Positions 38,543 through 52,256 of a stretch of 64,000 nt of DNA are shown here, piece after piece (position 1 is the first letter of the stretch; each line of letters opens with the position of its first letter). The notes under the pieces are model-generated. The model was not told where the DNA came from, searched no databases, and worked only from the letters and a program-made list of their open reading frames with translations. This DNA is from Chrysopilus asiliformis (lineage: Eukaryota; Arthropoda; Insecta; Diptera; Rhagionidae), in the NCBI GenBank assembly GCA_964034945.1, contig CAXIUK010000006.1, forward strand, positions 1-64,000, read 5' to 3'. A program made the position numbers and the translations under genes.

Positions 38543-41500
38543 AGGTACTACAACTAAACCTCAATCATTGTGAAGCAGCACAGGATCTCCTGGAACAGAC
38601 GGTTCGGGAACTCAAAATTGACGTGGCAGTGCTGAGCGAAGTATACAGGAGCAAACCGCATGAAGTGTGGGAAAAAGATAACACCGGTAAGGCGGCGATT
38701 TGGGTGTGCGGCCTCCAACCTCAACAAATCTGTGATAGGATGAGCGGCGACTACTACGCCAGAGCAACTATTGGAGGTATCATCTTTTATAGCTGTTACA
38801 TGCCGCCCAGCCTAAATCTGGAAGAGTTTGAGCTGGCTATAAATAATTTAGTCCTGGACGCGAGCGGTAAGAACCGGATAGTGGTTGCTGGGGACTTTAA
38901 TGCGTGGGCAACTGACTGGGGCTGTACCCGAACCACACAGAGAGGACGCATCCTAGCGGATGCAATGGCAACACTGGACTTAACCCTAATGAACGTAGGG
39001 ACACAGCACACCTTCACCAAAAGGGGCTTTGGCTCCGTAATTGACCTAACCTTCCTCAGCAGTGTACTGGCCAGAAGAGCTAACTGGGTAGTTAGCCATG
39101 CATACACTCACAGCGACCATCAGGCGATCATCTGTGAACTACAAAGTGCAAGGAACACATCCAAAAGACGATTGACAGGCCCGATGTTCAATGGGTGGAA
39201 AGCCGAAACTTTTGACACAGACGCATTTGCAGTCATGCTGGATAATCTGTCCATAAACGGCTCGGCCGCCGAAATGGCTGACCAGTTCGCGAGACAACTA
39301 GAGGGGGCGTGTGACGCTTCAATGAGCAGGAGGACCTATGGGGGCCACCAAAAACCTGTTTATTGGTGGAACGACCACATTGCAAAACTGCGAAAGGAGT
39401 GCCACCGAAGTCGGAGAAAGTACCAGCGCTCGAGAGATGACGCAGAACACCAACAGCTACACCAGCAGTACAAGGCCGCAAAAAAAGAGCTGAAACACGC
39501 CATCAAAGAGAGCAAAAACAAAAGTTTTTTGGATCTACCCAAACAGCATCGAAAAGTACGGGAACATGAGATTTGTTCTTTGCGACTTGAAAGAGTAGAA
39601 ATTTACACAATCGGGATTAAAAATTTACACCTATAATTCACATCCGCGTAAAAGAAGCGAAAGAAGTGACGAGCACGATCTTTGGGGCAACATTCGCTTC
39701 ATGAAAATCCTGCGGCGATAGAGCAGCATTTGATGGTTTTCGGGCCGAAATAGTGATTGGCTGTGGAGCCTGAACGTCAGTTTAATTTTGAAGAAGCGTG
39801 TGATGGAAAAAGTGACGAAACTGCTACCACTAAAGTTTCATTAAAGCTCCCCGTCTGAGAAACACCAAAAAAAATTGATGCCTTCAGCCGCCATATTTCT
39901 CACTGACATTTGATGGAAATGATTTCGTTTCGAGAATTAAATTTCTTATTTCAGGCGAATGACTGAAGGATATTGCATAAAAAGTGGATAGCAGACATTT
40001 TTGAAACAGCACAATTTTATTGGCATCAAAATTTCATTGCAAAAGAAAAAATAAATTTGACCGGTAAAATAAAATTAACGAAATTTTTCATTAAAAACTA
40101 AATAATTTGATGGCCCATTAAAATCTGTTTAAATTTCAGATCCAATATTGTCGAAAAATTTTAATGGCAATTAAAATCACGACATGCAATCGGAAGAAAA
40201 GTCCATTATAAAATAATACTCCATAAAAGTTTCCATTAATTTGTCGCCATTAGATTTTTCTCGTTCGTCTTCTGCTTACGTTTTTATTTGTTCATCTCTG
40301 TTTACTAGCAAGCATTCGAGGGAGAAAGAAAACCCGCTCGATGATTTGTGTAATTGTGTGATATAATGCCGTCAGATGACGCTCGCGCATGAGGCAACTA
40401 ATTACGTCCCTGTCGTTATAATTGCGACGTAGCAAACCGCAGAAAAGTGTTCCCCACTATGTGTGTCGTTGCGCGTCTCATACGCACGACTAAGGACGTG
40501 TTTTCTACATAAATTGCTTATCGCCGTGATCTGCATGGTGACGAACTATGGGGATAAACATCATATTTGCTGCCTAAAATGCTATTTGGGTAATTAACCA
40601 AGCGGAAGAAGAGCCATGGGGAACGGCGTACAGGCTCGTAAGGAAAAAACTCCCATGCTATAGGAAACCAGCTCCAAGATGCCCAACGTTGCTGAGAGAG
40701 ATAGTGAAGGAACTCTTCCCTAGACAAGAGAATTATGAGAACCAGTTGGCTACAGAGCACCAGAACTTCAACGTCCCGGACCTTACGAAGCATGAAATAT
40801 TACGTGCAACCGAAAGATTTGGGGACAAAAAAGCACCTGGTCCAGATGGCATACCCAACCGAGCTTTTAAAACCGCGGCTAAATTACACCCAGATACATT
40901 AATGAAGTTGTACAAAGCATGTCTGAACGAGGGAGTTTTCCCGGACCGGTGGAAGAAACAACGGTTAGTTCTAGTTCCAAAGGCTAACAAACCACCAGAG
41001 GATCCCTCCGGGTACCGCCCACTTTGCATGCTAGACACGGCAGGAAAGGTTCTGGAGCGAATCTTATGTGACAGACTGGATGCGGCCATTGTGGAAGCAG
41101 GAGGACTAGCCCAGCGACAATACGGTTTCAGAACGGCGAGGTCCACGGTTGACGCCATTGATGAGCTTGTAAGAACCGCACGAGAGGCCATAGAAGGGAA
41201 AAGCTGGAACCGAGGCTCAAAAGAGTACTGCCTAATTGTTACACTGGACGTTAAAAATGCCTTTAACTCTGCGAATTGGTCGCGCATAACGGAAGCACTC
41301 GCAGGGTGGAACATACCCACTTACCTGAGCCGAATGGTCGATAGCTACTTTAAGCGTAGGGTTCTAATATATGACACATCCGAAAAGACGGAGTATTATG
41401 TGACCACTGGTGGAGTCCCCCAAGGGTCAGTCTTAGGTCCGCTCCTATGGAACGCCATGTACGATGGCATACTCCGAGTACCGGTACCCGACGGTGTCAA

Positions 41501-42566
41501 GATAATCGGCTATGCTGATGATGTAGCGCTAGTTGTTACGGCGAAATTCTTGGAGGATGCTGTGTCAAAGACCAATATTGCTATCCTGGCAGTGAGGAGC
41601 TGGCTTGGAAAAGCTGGTCTACAACTGGCGGAGCACAAAACAGAGGCAGTGTTGGTCTCAAGTCGCAAGGTGCTGGAGACAGCAATGATAAGGGTCGGAG
41701 ACTGTGCAATACGCACGGAACCACATCTCAAGTACCTAGGCGTTTGCATAGATAGCAGGCTGAACTTCAAGAAGCATCTGGAGTATGCTGGTAACAAAGC
41801 TGCTCAGACATGTGCTGAACTGAGTAGAATGATGCCAAATATAGGTGGACCGAAACAGCAGAAGAGGCGACTCCTAAGTGGAGTAGTCAGGTCCATAATA
41901 ATGTACGGTGCGCCAATATGGGCAGACAAAACTAGCGTGTCCTCTTACTGCCATGCAATAGAGGGAACCTACAGAAGATGTGCCCTAAGGATAATTAGTG
42001 CATATCGCACCACATCAACGGATGCAGCACATGTTATTGCAGGTTTGGTCCCCATCGACATTCTTGCAAAGGAAGCGAAGAATCTCTACTATGAGAGAAA
42101 GCAGAAAGGAACCAATCAGGGAGAACGCCAAGTCAGACACAGTAACATAGAAGAGTGGCAGAGGCGATGGGATAGGTCCCGAAAGGGTCGATGGACAAGG
42201 AGACTGATTCCCAACATCATGGACTGGGTTAACAGGAAGCACGGCGAAGTGAACTACTATGTCACACAACTATTAACAGGACATGGTAGCTATCAGTCAT
42301 ACCTGCATAGGTTTAAGATTGCAGATAATCCAGGTTGCACGCACTGTGGTGCACTAACAACCGAGGATGCTGAGCACGTATTTTTCCACTGCCCGAGGTA
42401 CAATGGGGCTCGAGCGAAATTGCAAGTCATTTGTAACGAGCTGGTGACCCCAGAAAATATAGTGAAGCATATGCTCGAAAGCAGAAAGAATTGGGATGCA
42501 GTGTGTGACATGGCAGCCTATGTACTGAAGGACCTTGCACAACTGGAGAAAAACAGCAGAACGTAG
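38539..42566 (+). pseudogene. ORF2 endonuclease-reverse transcriptase of E4, split by a DNA transposon
   Basis: The endonuclease half (ATG 38539) is intact with SEVYR, GDFNAW and SDHQAI. At codon 333 the frame runs into the 1,053-bp insertion (39538-40590) and stops at 39634-39636 after 32 foreign codons. ORF2 resumes at 40593 and the RT half is open to 42564-42566, with KAPGPDGIP, LDVKNAF, GVPQGS, YADD and the C-terminal CCHC. Removing the insertion and one TA would restore the frame as in E1. Leu (TTA) is kept at the codon that is TGA in E1 and TCA in E5. Confidence 0.94.
39538..40590. mobile_element. Non-autonomous DNA transposon, TA target, 1,053 bp (in E4)
   Basis: Compared with E1, the site GGATC-TA-ATTAACC is split with TA on both sides (39536-39537 and 40591-40592). 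Ends are CCCAAACAGCAT and, inverted, CCCAAATAGCAT (11 of 12 match). TA duplication with short terminal inverted repeats points to the IS630-Tc1-mariner superfamily. The interior is AT-rich, has no long reading frame and no transposase motif, so it must be moved by an enzyme encoded elsewhere. The motif TTTGATGG and ATTAAAA-type words recur inside. The family is not recognised. Confidence 0.85.
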
Positions 42567-42751
42567 TGCGAAGAGGGGCCCTGTAGGCCGCAATCTCTCC
42601 CCGCGAAGTAATGCCTAGCGGTGGTCCCGCGGGGAGCAGAAAGAGTGGGGGTGGTTTTAGTGGGTAAAAATCCCACACCTGGCCGCTTAAGCGGCCAGAG
42701 TCTTTCGAAGATTTCCACCTCCCAATTAAAAAAAAAAAAAAAAAAAAAAAA

Positions 42752-45401
42752 GACTGACAGACAGACTGACAGACAGACTGACAGACAGACTGACAGACAG
42801 ACTGACAGACAGACTGACAGACAGACTGACAGACAGACTGACAGACAGACTGACAGACAGACTGACAGACAGACTGACAGACAGACTGACAGACAGACTG
42901 ACAGACAGACTGACAGACAGACTGACAGACAGACTGACAGACAGACTGACAGACAGACTGACAGACAGACTGACAGACAGACTGACAGACAGACTGACAG
43001 ACAGACTGACAGACAGACTGACAGACAGACTGACAGACAGACTGACAGACAGACTGACAGACAGACTGACAGACAGACTGACAGACAGACAGACTGACAG
43101 ACAGACTGACAGACAGACTGACAGACAGACTGACAGACAGACTGACAGACAGACTGACAGACAGACTGACAGACAGACTGACAGACAGACTGACAGACAG
43201 ACTGACAGACAGACTGACAGACAGACTGACAGACAGACTGACAGACAGACTGACAGACAGACTGACAGACAGACTGACAGACAGACTGACAGACAGACTG
43301 ACAGACAGACTGACAGACAGACTGACAGACAGACTGACAGACAGACTGACAGACAGACTGACAGACAGACTGACAGACAGACTGACAGACAGACTGACAG
43401 ACAGACTGACAGACAGACTGACAGACTGACAGACAGACTGACAGACAGACTGACAGACAGACTGACAGACAGACTGACAGACAGACTGACAGACAGACTG
43501 ACAGACAGACTGACAGACAGACTGACAGACAGACTGACAGACAGACTGACAGACAGACTGACAGACAGACTGACAGACAGACTGACAGACAGACTGACAG
43601 ACAGACTGACAGACAGACTGACAGACAGACTGACAGACAGACTGACAGACAGACTGACAGACAGACTGACAGACAGACTGACAGACAGACTGACAGACAG
43701 ACTGACAGACAGACTGACAGACAGACTGACAGACAGACTGACAGACAGACTGACAGACAGACTGACAGACAGACTGACAGACAGACTGACAGACAGACTG
43801 ACAGACAGACTGACAGACAGACTGACAGACAGACTGACAGACAGACTGACAGACAGACTGACAGACAGACTGACAGACAGACTGACAGACAGACTGACAG
43901 ACAGACTGACAGACAGACTGACAGACAGACTGACAGACAGACTGACAGACAGACTGACAGACAGACTGACAGACAGACTGACAGACAGACTGACAGACAG
44001 ACTGACAGACAGACTGACAGACAGACTGACAGACAGACTGACAGACAGACTGACAGACAGACTGACAGACAGACTGACAGACAGACTGACAGACAGACTG
44101 ACAGACAGACTGACAGACAGACTGACAGACAGACTGACAGACAGACTGACAGACAGACTGACAGACAGACTGACAGACAGACTGACAGACAGACTGACAG
44201 ACAGACTGACAGACAGACTGACAGACAGACTGACAGACAGACTGACAGACAGACTGACAGACAGACTGACAGACAGACTGACAGACAGACTGACAGACAG
44301 ACTGACAGACAGACTGACAGACAGACTGACAGACAGACTGACAGACAGACTGACAGACAGACTGACAGACAGACTGACAGACAGACTGACAGACAGACTG
44401 ACAGACAGACTGACAGACAGACTGACAGACAGACTGACAGACAGACTGACAGACAGACTGACAGACAGACTGACAGACAGACTGACAGACAGACTGACAG
44501 ACAGACTGACAGACAGACTGACAGACAGACTGACAGACAGACTGACAGACAGACTGACAGACAGACTGACAGACAGACTGACAGACAGACTGACAGACAG
44601 ACTGACAGACAGACTGACAGACAGACTGACAGACAGACTGACAGACAGACTGACAGACAGACTGACAGACAGACTGACAGACAGACTGACAGACAGACTG
44701 ACAGACAGACTGACAGACAGACTGACAGACAGACTGACAGACAGACTGACAGACAGACTGACAGACTGACAGACAGACTGACAGACAGACTGACAGACAG
44801 ACTGACAGACAGACTGACAGACAGACTGACAGACAGACTGACAGACAGACTGACAGACAGACTGACAGACAGACTGACAGACAGACTGACAGACAGACTG
44901 ACAGACAGACTGACAGACAGACTGACAGACAGACTGACAGACAGACTGACAGACAGACTGACAGACAGACTGACAGACAGACTGACAGACAGACTGACAG
45001 ACAGACTGACAGACAGACTGACAGACAGACTGACAGACAGACTGACAGACAGACTGACAGACAGACTGACAGACAGACTGACAGACAGACTGACAGACAG
45101 ACTGACAGACAGACTGACAGACAGACAGACTGACAGACAGACTGACAGACAGACTGACAGACAGACTGACAGACAGACTGACAGACAGACTGACAGACAG
45201 ACTGACAGACAGACTGACAGACAGACTGACAGACAGACTGACAGACAGACTGACAGACAGACTGACAGACTGACAGACAGACTGACAGACAGACTGACAG
45301 ACAGACTGACAGACAGACTGACAGACAGACTGACAGACAGACTGACAGACAGACTGACAGACAGACTGACAGACAGACTGACAGACAGACTGACAGACAG
45401 A
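42752..45401. repeat. 12-bp satellite array between E4 and E5
   Basis: 2,650 bp of AGACTGACAGAC units, one of the most regular blocks. I found phase changes only near 43087, 43425, 44765, 45125 and 45270. No gene. Confidence 0.96.
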
Positions 45402-45534
45402 AATCCGGGACCGCTTAAGCGTAGGTTGGGCCTCAAGGAACTGGGGTAGGAGAAACTCTCCGAGGGTATACCCGTTCTCGACTAATACGGCCCGCCCCCC
45501 TGCACACGATGCGCTGGATATACTTACATATAAC

Positions 45535-47003
45535 ATGGACAAAAAAGGAAAAAACAAGGAAAACAACGACGAAAATGCTAGGGAGATAATAGGAGATGAT
45601 ACCGTGAACCCTTTTGGGCGGAGCAACACGGTCCAGAGATCCCCTCCCCTGGGAAGGAGTCCCAAACCCCTCTTGGTGGAAAAGAGGAACACACCGGGAG
45701 ACCAGGGAGCCGTAGAGACTGCAAAAGTGCTGAAAAAGGCGGAGACCACGGATAGCAAGATGCAGATTAGACCGCCGGAGAATGTAATCATCAAAGGCAA
45801 ATTCATGGAGCTACAGTGGCACATCGATGCCCTCATCGACTTTATGCAGGACAAGCATAACATACATGCCGAAATTAGAAGAAAGGCTGCCCAGATCAAA
45901 GACGCATGGCTGGAGGCGGCTTTAGAAGCAGAGGCGTTGAAGACCGCGCGGAGCCGGACAGAACTGGCACCCAAGATACGCAAGGAAGAGAAATCGATCC
46001 AAACCACAGCATCTCGGCATGATCTAAATAGAACCCGGCCGGTAGAACTAGTAGAACTTACAGCGGAGACTCCGAAGCGGCGCAGAGATGGTGGCGAAAG
46101 CGAAAGTTCAAGCCCATCAGGCTTCTCCAATCCGAAGAGACGCAGACAGGCCCCTTCAAAGGTAGGGATGCTCAAAAGCGCTGTAGAAGGGAGGGAAAAA
46201 GAGGGAAAAAAGGAAAAGGTTGAACCAGGATGGAAGGAAGCCCGCGCACTCACCCACGTCCGCGCGAAACTGAGGAAAAAACCGGCGAAGCCAGACGCCA
46301 TAGTGGTACATAGCACTGGGGCCGCAAGCTACGCTGACATTTTGAAGAAGGTCAGAAACGAACCACAGCTGAGGGATATCGGGAACACGGTCCAGGGGAT
46401 AAGGAAAACGGCCAAGGGGGACCTACTCATTGAACTGGGAAAACCTGCAGACCCCAATACAGAACAATACCGAGAAATTATGGGCAAAATCCTAGGTGAC
46501 AGTGCGGAGGTGCGGATGCTCACACATGAGGTAACGGTTGAGGTCAGAGATCTGGACGAGATGAGCTTCATGAAGCCCTATGTAATCAGATTCAAGCCTT
46601 GAAGGAACTCCCACCCACTTCAATTCGCTCACTTCGGAAGGCCTACGGTGGAACACAGACGGCAACGTTGAGCCTACCAGCGCAAATGGCTGCGACATTG
46701 TTAAACGTTTGCAGGGTAAAAGTTGGATGGTCGTCTTGCCGAGTACGTGAGAAGGTATCCCCCACACGCTGCTATAAATGCTTGGCATTTGGTCATATAG
46801 CAGTAAGGTGTAATAGCACAGAGGACTGGCACAATAGGTGCTTTAAATGTTCCGAAATGGGGCACAATGCTAGAGAGTGCAAAGGCAAGGCGTCATGCGC
46901 ATACTGTAAAGCGGGGAAACTGGAAGACGTGGAGCACCCCACGGGCAGCAGAGCGTGTCCAGCCTACCAGACGGCGATGAAGGACCTCTATCGTAAGATA
47001 TGA
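45535..47003 (+). pseudogene. ORF1 gag-like protein of E5, frameshifted by the 13-bp deletion
   Basis: First frame 45535-46602 (355 aa), with the same layout as E1. It differs from E1 at Ile/Leu (RHDLNR), Ala to Glu (NTEQY) and Arg to Lys near its end. The 13-bp deletion at about 46560 puts the three CCHC zinc knuckles into a second frame, readable at 46599-47003. The ATGA overlap with ORF2 is at 47000. Confidence 0.93.
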
Positions 47004-50000
47004 AGGTACTACAACTAAACCTCAATCATTGTGAAGCAGCACAGGATCTCCTGGAACAGACGGTTCGGGAACTCAAAATTGACGTGGCAGTGCTGAGCGA
47101 AGTATACAGGAGCAAACCGCATGAAGTGTGGGAAAAAGATAACACCGGTAAGGCGGCGATTTGGGTGTGCGGCCTCCAACCTCAACAAATCTGTGATAGG
47201 ATGAGCGGCGACTACTACGCCAGAGCAACTATTGGAGGTATCATCTTTTATAGCTGTTACATGCCGCCCAGCCTAAATCTGGAAGAGTTTGAGCTGGCTA
47301 TAAATAATTTAGTCCTGGACGCGAGCGGTAAGAACCGGATAGTGGTTGCTGGGGACTTTAATGCGTGGGCAACTGACTGGGGCTGTACCCGAACCACACA
47401 GAGAGGACGCATCCTAGCGGATGCAATGGCAACACTGGACTTAACCCTAATGAACGTAGGGACACAGCACACCTTCACCAAAAGGGGCTTTGGCTCCGTA
47501 ATTGACCTAACCTTCCTCAGCAGTGTACTGGCCAGAAGAGCTAACTGGGTAGTTAGCCATGCATACACTCACAGCGACCATCAGGCGATCATCTGTGAAC
47601 TACAAAGTGCAAGGAACACATCCAAAAGACGATTGACAGGCCCGATGTTCAATGGGTGGAAAGCCGAAACTTTTGACACAGACGCATTTGCAGTCATGCT
47701 GGATAATCTGTCCATAAACGGCTCGGCCGCCGAAATGGCTGACCAGTTCGCGAGACAACTAGAGGGGGCGTGTGACGCTTCAATGAGCAGGAGGACCTAT
47801 GGGGGCCACCAAAAACCTGTTTATTGGTGGAACGACCACATTGCAAAACTGCGAAAGGAGTGCCACCGAAGTCGGAGAAAGTACCAGCGCTCGAGAGATG
47901 ACGCAGAACACCAACAGCTACACCAGCAGTACAAGGCCGCAAAAAAAGAGCTGAAACACGCCATCAAAGAGAGCAAAAACAAAAGTTTTTTGGATCTACC
48001 CAAACAGCATCGAAAAGTACGGGAACATGAGATTTGTTCTTTGCGACTTGAAAGAGTAGAAATTTACACAATCGGGATTAAAAATTTACACCTATAATTC
48101 ACATCCGCGTAAAAGAAGCGAAAGAAGTGACGAGCACGATCTTTGGGGCAACATTCGCTTCATGAAAATCCTGCGGCGATAGAGCAGCATTTGATGGTTT
48201 TCGGGCCGAAATAGTGATTGGCTGTGGAGCCTGAACGTCAGTTTAATTTTGAAGAAGCGTGTGATGGAAAAAGTGACGAAACTGCTACCACTAAAGTTTC
48301 ATTAAAGCTCCCCGTCTGAGAAACACCAAAAAAAATTGATGCCTTCAGCCGCCATATTTCTCACTGACATTTGATGGAAATGATTTCGTTTCGAGAATTA
48401 AATTTCTTATTTCAGGCGAATGACTGAAGGATATTGCATAAAAAGTGGATAGCAGACATTTTTGAAACAGCACAATTTTATTGGCATCAAAATTTCATTG
48501 CAAAAGAAAAAATAAATTTGACCGGTAAAATAAAATTAACGAAATTTTTCATTAAAAACTAAATAATTTGATGGCCCATTAAAATCTGTTTAAATTTCAG
48601 ATCCAATATTGTCGAAAAATTTTAATGGCAATTAAAATCACGACATGCAATCGGAAGAAAAGTCCATTATAAAATAATACTCCATAAAAGTTTCCATTAA
48701 TTTGTCGCCATTAGATTTTTCTCGTTCGTCTTCTGCTTACGTTTTTATTTGTTCATCTCTGTTTACTAGCAAGCATTCGAGGGAGAAAGAAAACCCGCTC
48801 GATGATTTGTGTAATTGTGTGATATAATGCCGTCAGATGACGCTCGCGCATGAGGCAACTAATTACGTCCCTGTCGTTATAATTGCGACGTAGCAAACCG
48901 CAGAAAAGTGTTCCCCACTATGTGTGTCGTTGCGCGTCTCATACGCACGACTAAGGACGTGTTTTCTACATAAATTGCTTATCGCCGTGATCTGCATGGT
49001 GACGAACTATGGGGATAAACATCATATTTGCTGCCTAAAATGCTATTTGGGTAATTAACCAAGCGGAAGAAGAGCCATGGGGAACGGCGTACAGGCTCGT
49101 AAGGAAAAAACTCCCATGCTATAGGAAACCAGCTCCAAGATGCCCAACGTTGCTGAGAGAGATAGTGAAGGAACTCTTCCCTAGACAAGAGAATTATGAG
49201 AACCAGTTGGCTACAGAGCACCAGAACTTCAACGTCCCGGACCTTACGAAGCATGAAATATTACGTGCAACCGAAAGATTTGGGGACAAAAAAGCACCTG
49301 GTCCAGATGGCATACCCAACCGAGCTTTTAAAACCGCGGCTAAATTACACCCAGATACATTAATGAAGTTGTACAAAGCATGTCTGAACGAGGGAGTTTT
49401 CCCGGACCGGTGGAAGAAACAACGGTCAGTTCTAGTTCCAAAGGCTAACAAACCACCAGAGGATCCCTCCGGGTACCGCCCACTTTGCATGCTAGACACG
49501 GCAGGAAAGGTTCTGGAGCGAATCTTATGTGACAGACTGGATGCGGCCATTGTGGAAGCAGGAGGACTAGCCCAGCGACAATACGGTTTCAGAACGGCGA
49601 GGTCCACGGTTGACGCCATTGATGAGCTTGTAAGAACCGCACGAGAGGCCATAGAAGGGAAAAGCTGGAACCGAGGCTCAAAAGAGTACTGCCTAATTGT
49701 TACACTGGACGTTAAAAATGCCTTTAACTCTGCGAATTGGTCGCGCATAACGGAAGCACTCGCAGGGTGGAACATACCCACTTACCTGAGCCGAATGGTC
49801 GATAGCTACTTTAAGCGTAGGGTTCTAATATATGACACATCCGAAAAGACGGAGTATTATGTGACCACTGGTGGAGTCCCCCAAGGGTCAGTCTTAGGTC
49901 CGCTCCTATGGAACGCCATGTACGATGGCATACTCCGAGTACCGGTACCCGACGGTGTCAAGATAATCGGCTATGCTGATGATGTAGCGCTAGTTGTTAC

Positions 50001-51027
50001 GGCGAAATTCTTGGAGGATGCTGTGTCAAAGACCAATATTGCTATCCTGGCAGTGAGGAGCTGGCTTGGAAAAGCTGGTCTACAACTGGCGGAGCACAAA
50101 ACAGAGGCAGTGTTGGTCTCAAGTCGCAAGGTGCTGGAGACAGCAATGATAAGGGTCGGAGACTGTGCAATACGCACGGAACCACATCTCAAGTACCTAG
50201 GCGTTTGCATAGATAGCAGGCTGAACTTCAAGAAGCATCTGGAGTATGCTGGTAACAAAGCTGCTCAGACATGTGCTGAACTGAGTAGAATGATGCCAAA
50301 TATAGGTGGACCGAAACAGCAGAAGAGGCGACTCCTAAGTGGAGTAGTCAGGTCCATAATAATGTACGGTGCGCCAATATGGGCAGACAAAACTAGCGTG
50401 TCCTCTTACTGCCATGCAATAGAGGGAACCTACAGAAGATGTGCCCTAAGGATAATTAGTGCATATCGCACCACATCAACGGATGCAGCACATGTTATTG
50501 CAGGTTTGGTCCCCATCGACATTCTTGCAAAGGAAGCGAAGAATCTCTACTATGAGAGAAAGCAGAAAGGAACCAATCAGGGAGAACGCCAAGTCAGACA
50601 CAGTAACATAGAAGAGTGGCAGAGGCGATGGGATAGGTCCCGAAAGGGTCGATGGACAAGGAGACTGATTCCCAACATCATGGACTGGGTTAACAGGAAG
50701 CACGGCGAAGTGAACTACTATGTCACACAACTATTAACAGGACATGGTAGCTATCAGTCATACCTGCATAGGTTTAAGATTGCAGATAATCCAGGTTGCA
50801 CGCACTGTGGTGCACTAACAACCGAGGATGCTGAGCACGTATTTTTCCACTGCCCGAGGTACAATGGGGCTCGAGCGAAATTGCAAGTCATTTGTAACGA
50901 GCTGGTGACCCCAGAAAATATAGTGAAGCATATGCTCGAAAGCAGAAAGAATTGGGATGCAGTGTGTGACATGGCAGCCTATGTACTGAAGGACCTTGCA
51001 CAACTGGAGAAAAACAGCAGAACGTAG
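47000..51027 (+). pseudogene. ORF2 endonuclease-reverse transcriptase of E5, split by a DNA transposon
   Basis: The endonuclease half is identical to E4 and reads into the insertion, ending 48095-48097. ORF2 resumes at 49054 and runs to 51025-51027 with all RT motifs and the C-terminal CCHC. The codon at 49426-49428 is TCA (Ser) where E2 and E4 have TTA and E1 has TGA. Asp to His (TKHEIL) is shared with E4. Without the insertion this ORF2 would be complete. Confidence 0.94.
47999..49051. mobile_element. Non-autonomous DNA transposon, TA target, 1,053 bp (in E5)
   Basis: Same insertion as in E4: TA at 47997-47998 and 49052-49053, same ends and length, and no difference noticed. Because the site is identical to the base, this is one insertion event copied along with its host, not two insertions. 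Confidence 0.85.
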
Positions 51028-51211
51028 TGCGAAGAGGGGCCCTGTAGGCCGCAATCTCTCCCCGCGAAGTAATGCCTAGCGGTGGTCCCGCGGGGAGCAG
51101 AAAGAGTGGGGGTGGTTTTAGTGGGTAAAAATCCCACACCTGGCCGCTTAAGCGGCCAGAGTCTTTCGAAGATTTCCACCTCCCAATTAAAAAAAAAAAA
51201 AAAAAAAAAAA

Positions 51212-52256
51212 GACTGACAGACAGACTGACAGACAGACTGACAGACAGACTGACAGACAGACTGACAGACAGACTGACAGACAGACTGACAGACAGACTG
51301 ACAGACAGACTGACAGACAGACTGACAGACAGACTGACAGACAGACTGACAGACAGACTGACAGACAGACTGACAGACAGACTGACAGACAGACTGACAG
51401 ACAGACTGACAGACAGACTGACAGACAGACTGACAGACTGACAGACAGACTGACAGACAGACTGACAGACAGACTGACAGACAGACTGACAGACAGACTG
51501 ACAGACAGACAGACTGACAGACAGACAGACTGACAGACAGACTGACAGACAGACTGACAGACAGACTGACAGACAGACTGACAGACAGACTGACAGACAG
51601 ACTGACAGACAGACTGACAGACAGACTGACAGACAGACTGACAGACAGACTGACAGACAGACTGACAGACAGACTGACAGACAGACTGACAGACAGACTG
51701 ACAGACAGACTGACAGACAGACTGACAGACAGACTGACAGACAGACTGACAGACAGACTGACAGACAGACTGACAGACAGACTGACAGACAGACTGACAG
51801 ACAGACTGACAGACAGACTGACAGACAGACTGACAGACTGACAGACAGACTGACAGACAGACTGACAGACAGACTGACAGACAGACTGACAGACAGACTG
51901 ACAGACAGACTGACAGACAGACTGACAGACAGACTGACAGACAGACTGACAGACAGACTGACAGACAGACTGACAGACAGACTGACAGACAGACTGACAG
52001 ACAGACTGACAGACAGACTGACAGACAGACTGACAGACAGACTGACAGACAGACTGACAGACAGACTGACAGACAGACTGACAGACAGACTGACAGACAG
52101 ACTGACAGACAGACTGACAGACAGACTGACAGACAGACTGACAGACAGACTGACAGACAGACTGACAGACAGACTGACAGACAGACTGACAGACAGACTG
52201 ACAGACAGACTGACAGACAGACTGACAGACAGACTGACAGACAGACTGACAGACAG
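51212..52256. repeat. 12-bp satellite array between E5 and E6
   Basis: 1,045 bp of AGACTGACAGAC units with phase changes near 51435, 51508, 51524 and 51837. It ends ...TGACAGACAG at the E6 5' junction. No gene. Confidence 0.96.

Larger units (their letters stand above)
36912..42751 (+). mobile_element. R1-clade non-LTR retrotransposon, family 1 copy E4 (carries DNA transposon and 29-bp duplication)
   Basis: Full-length family 1 copy: 133-bp 5' UTR, ORF1, ORF2 interrupted by a 1,053-bp insertion, 161-bp 3' UTR and a 24-nt poly(A) (42728-42751). It shares with E5 the diagnostic changes Ala to Glu and Arg to Lys in ORF1 and Asp to His in ORF2 (TKHEIL). It also shares the insertion site and sequence. 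It differs from E5 by the 29-bp duplication and one codon in ORF2. Sense-strand insertion at the usual satellite phase. Confidence 0.95.
45402..51211 (+). mobile_element. R1-clade non-LTR retrotransposon, family 1 copy E5 (carries the same DNA transposon as E4)
   Basis: Full-length copy with 133-bp 5' UTR, ORF1 with the 13-bp deletion, ORF2 with the same 1,053-bp insertion at the same base as E4, 161-bp 3' UTR and a 23-nt poly(A) (51189-51211). Downstream of the E4 duplication, corresponding positions in E4 and E5 are a constant 8,461 bp apart, with no length difference anywhere else. The only coding difference seen is Leu to Ser in ORF2. A duplicate of E4 or of its immediate parent. Confidence 0.95.

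Noticed and set aside
40518..40793. 91-codon - strand frame across the transposon-ORF2 boundary
   Set aside because: A chimera of transposon end and antisense ORF2, repeated in E5 only because the junction was duplicated.
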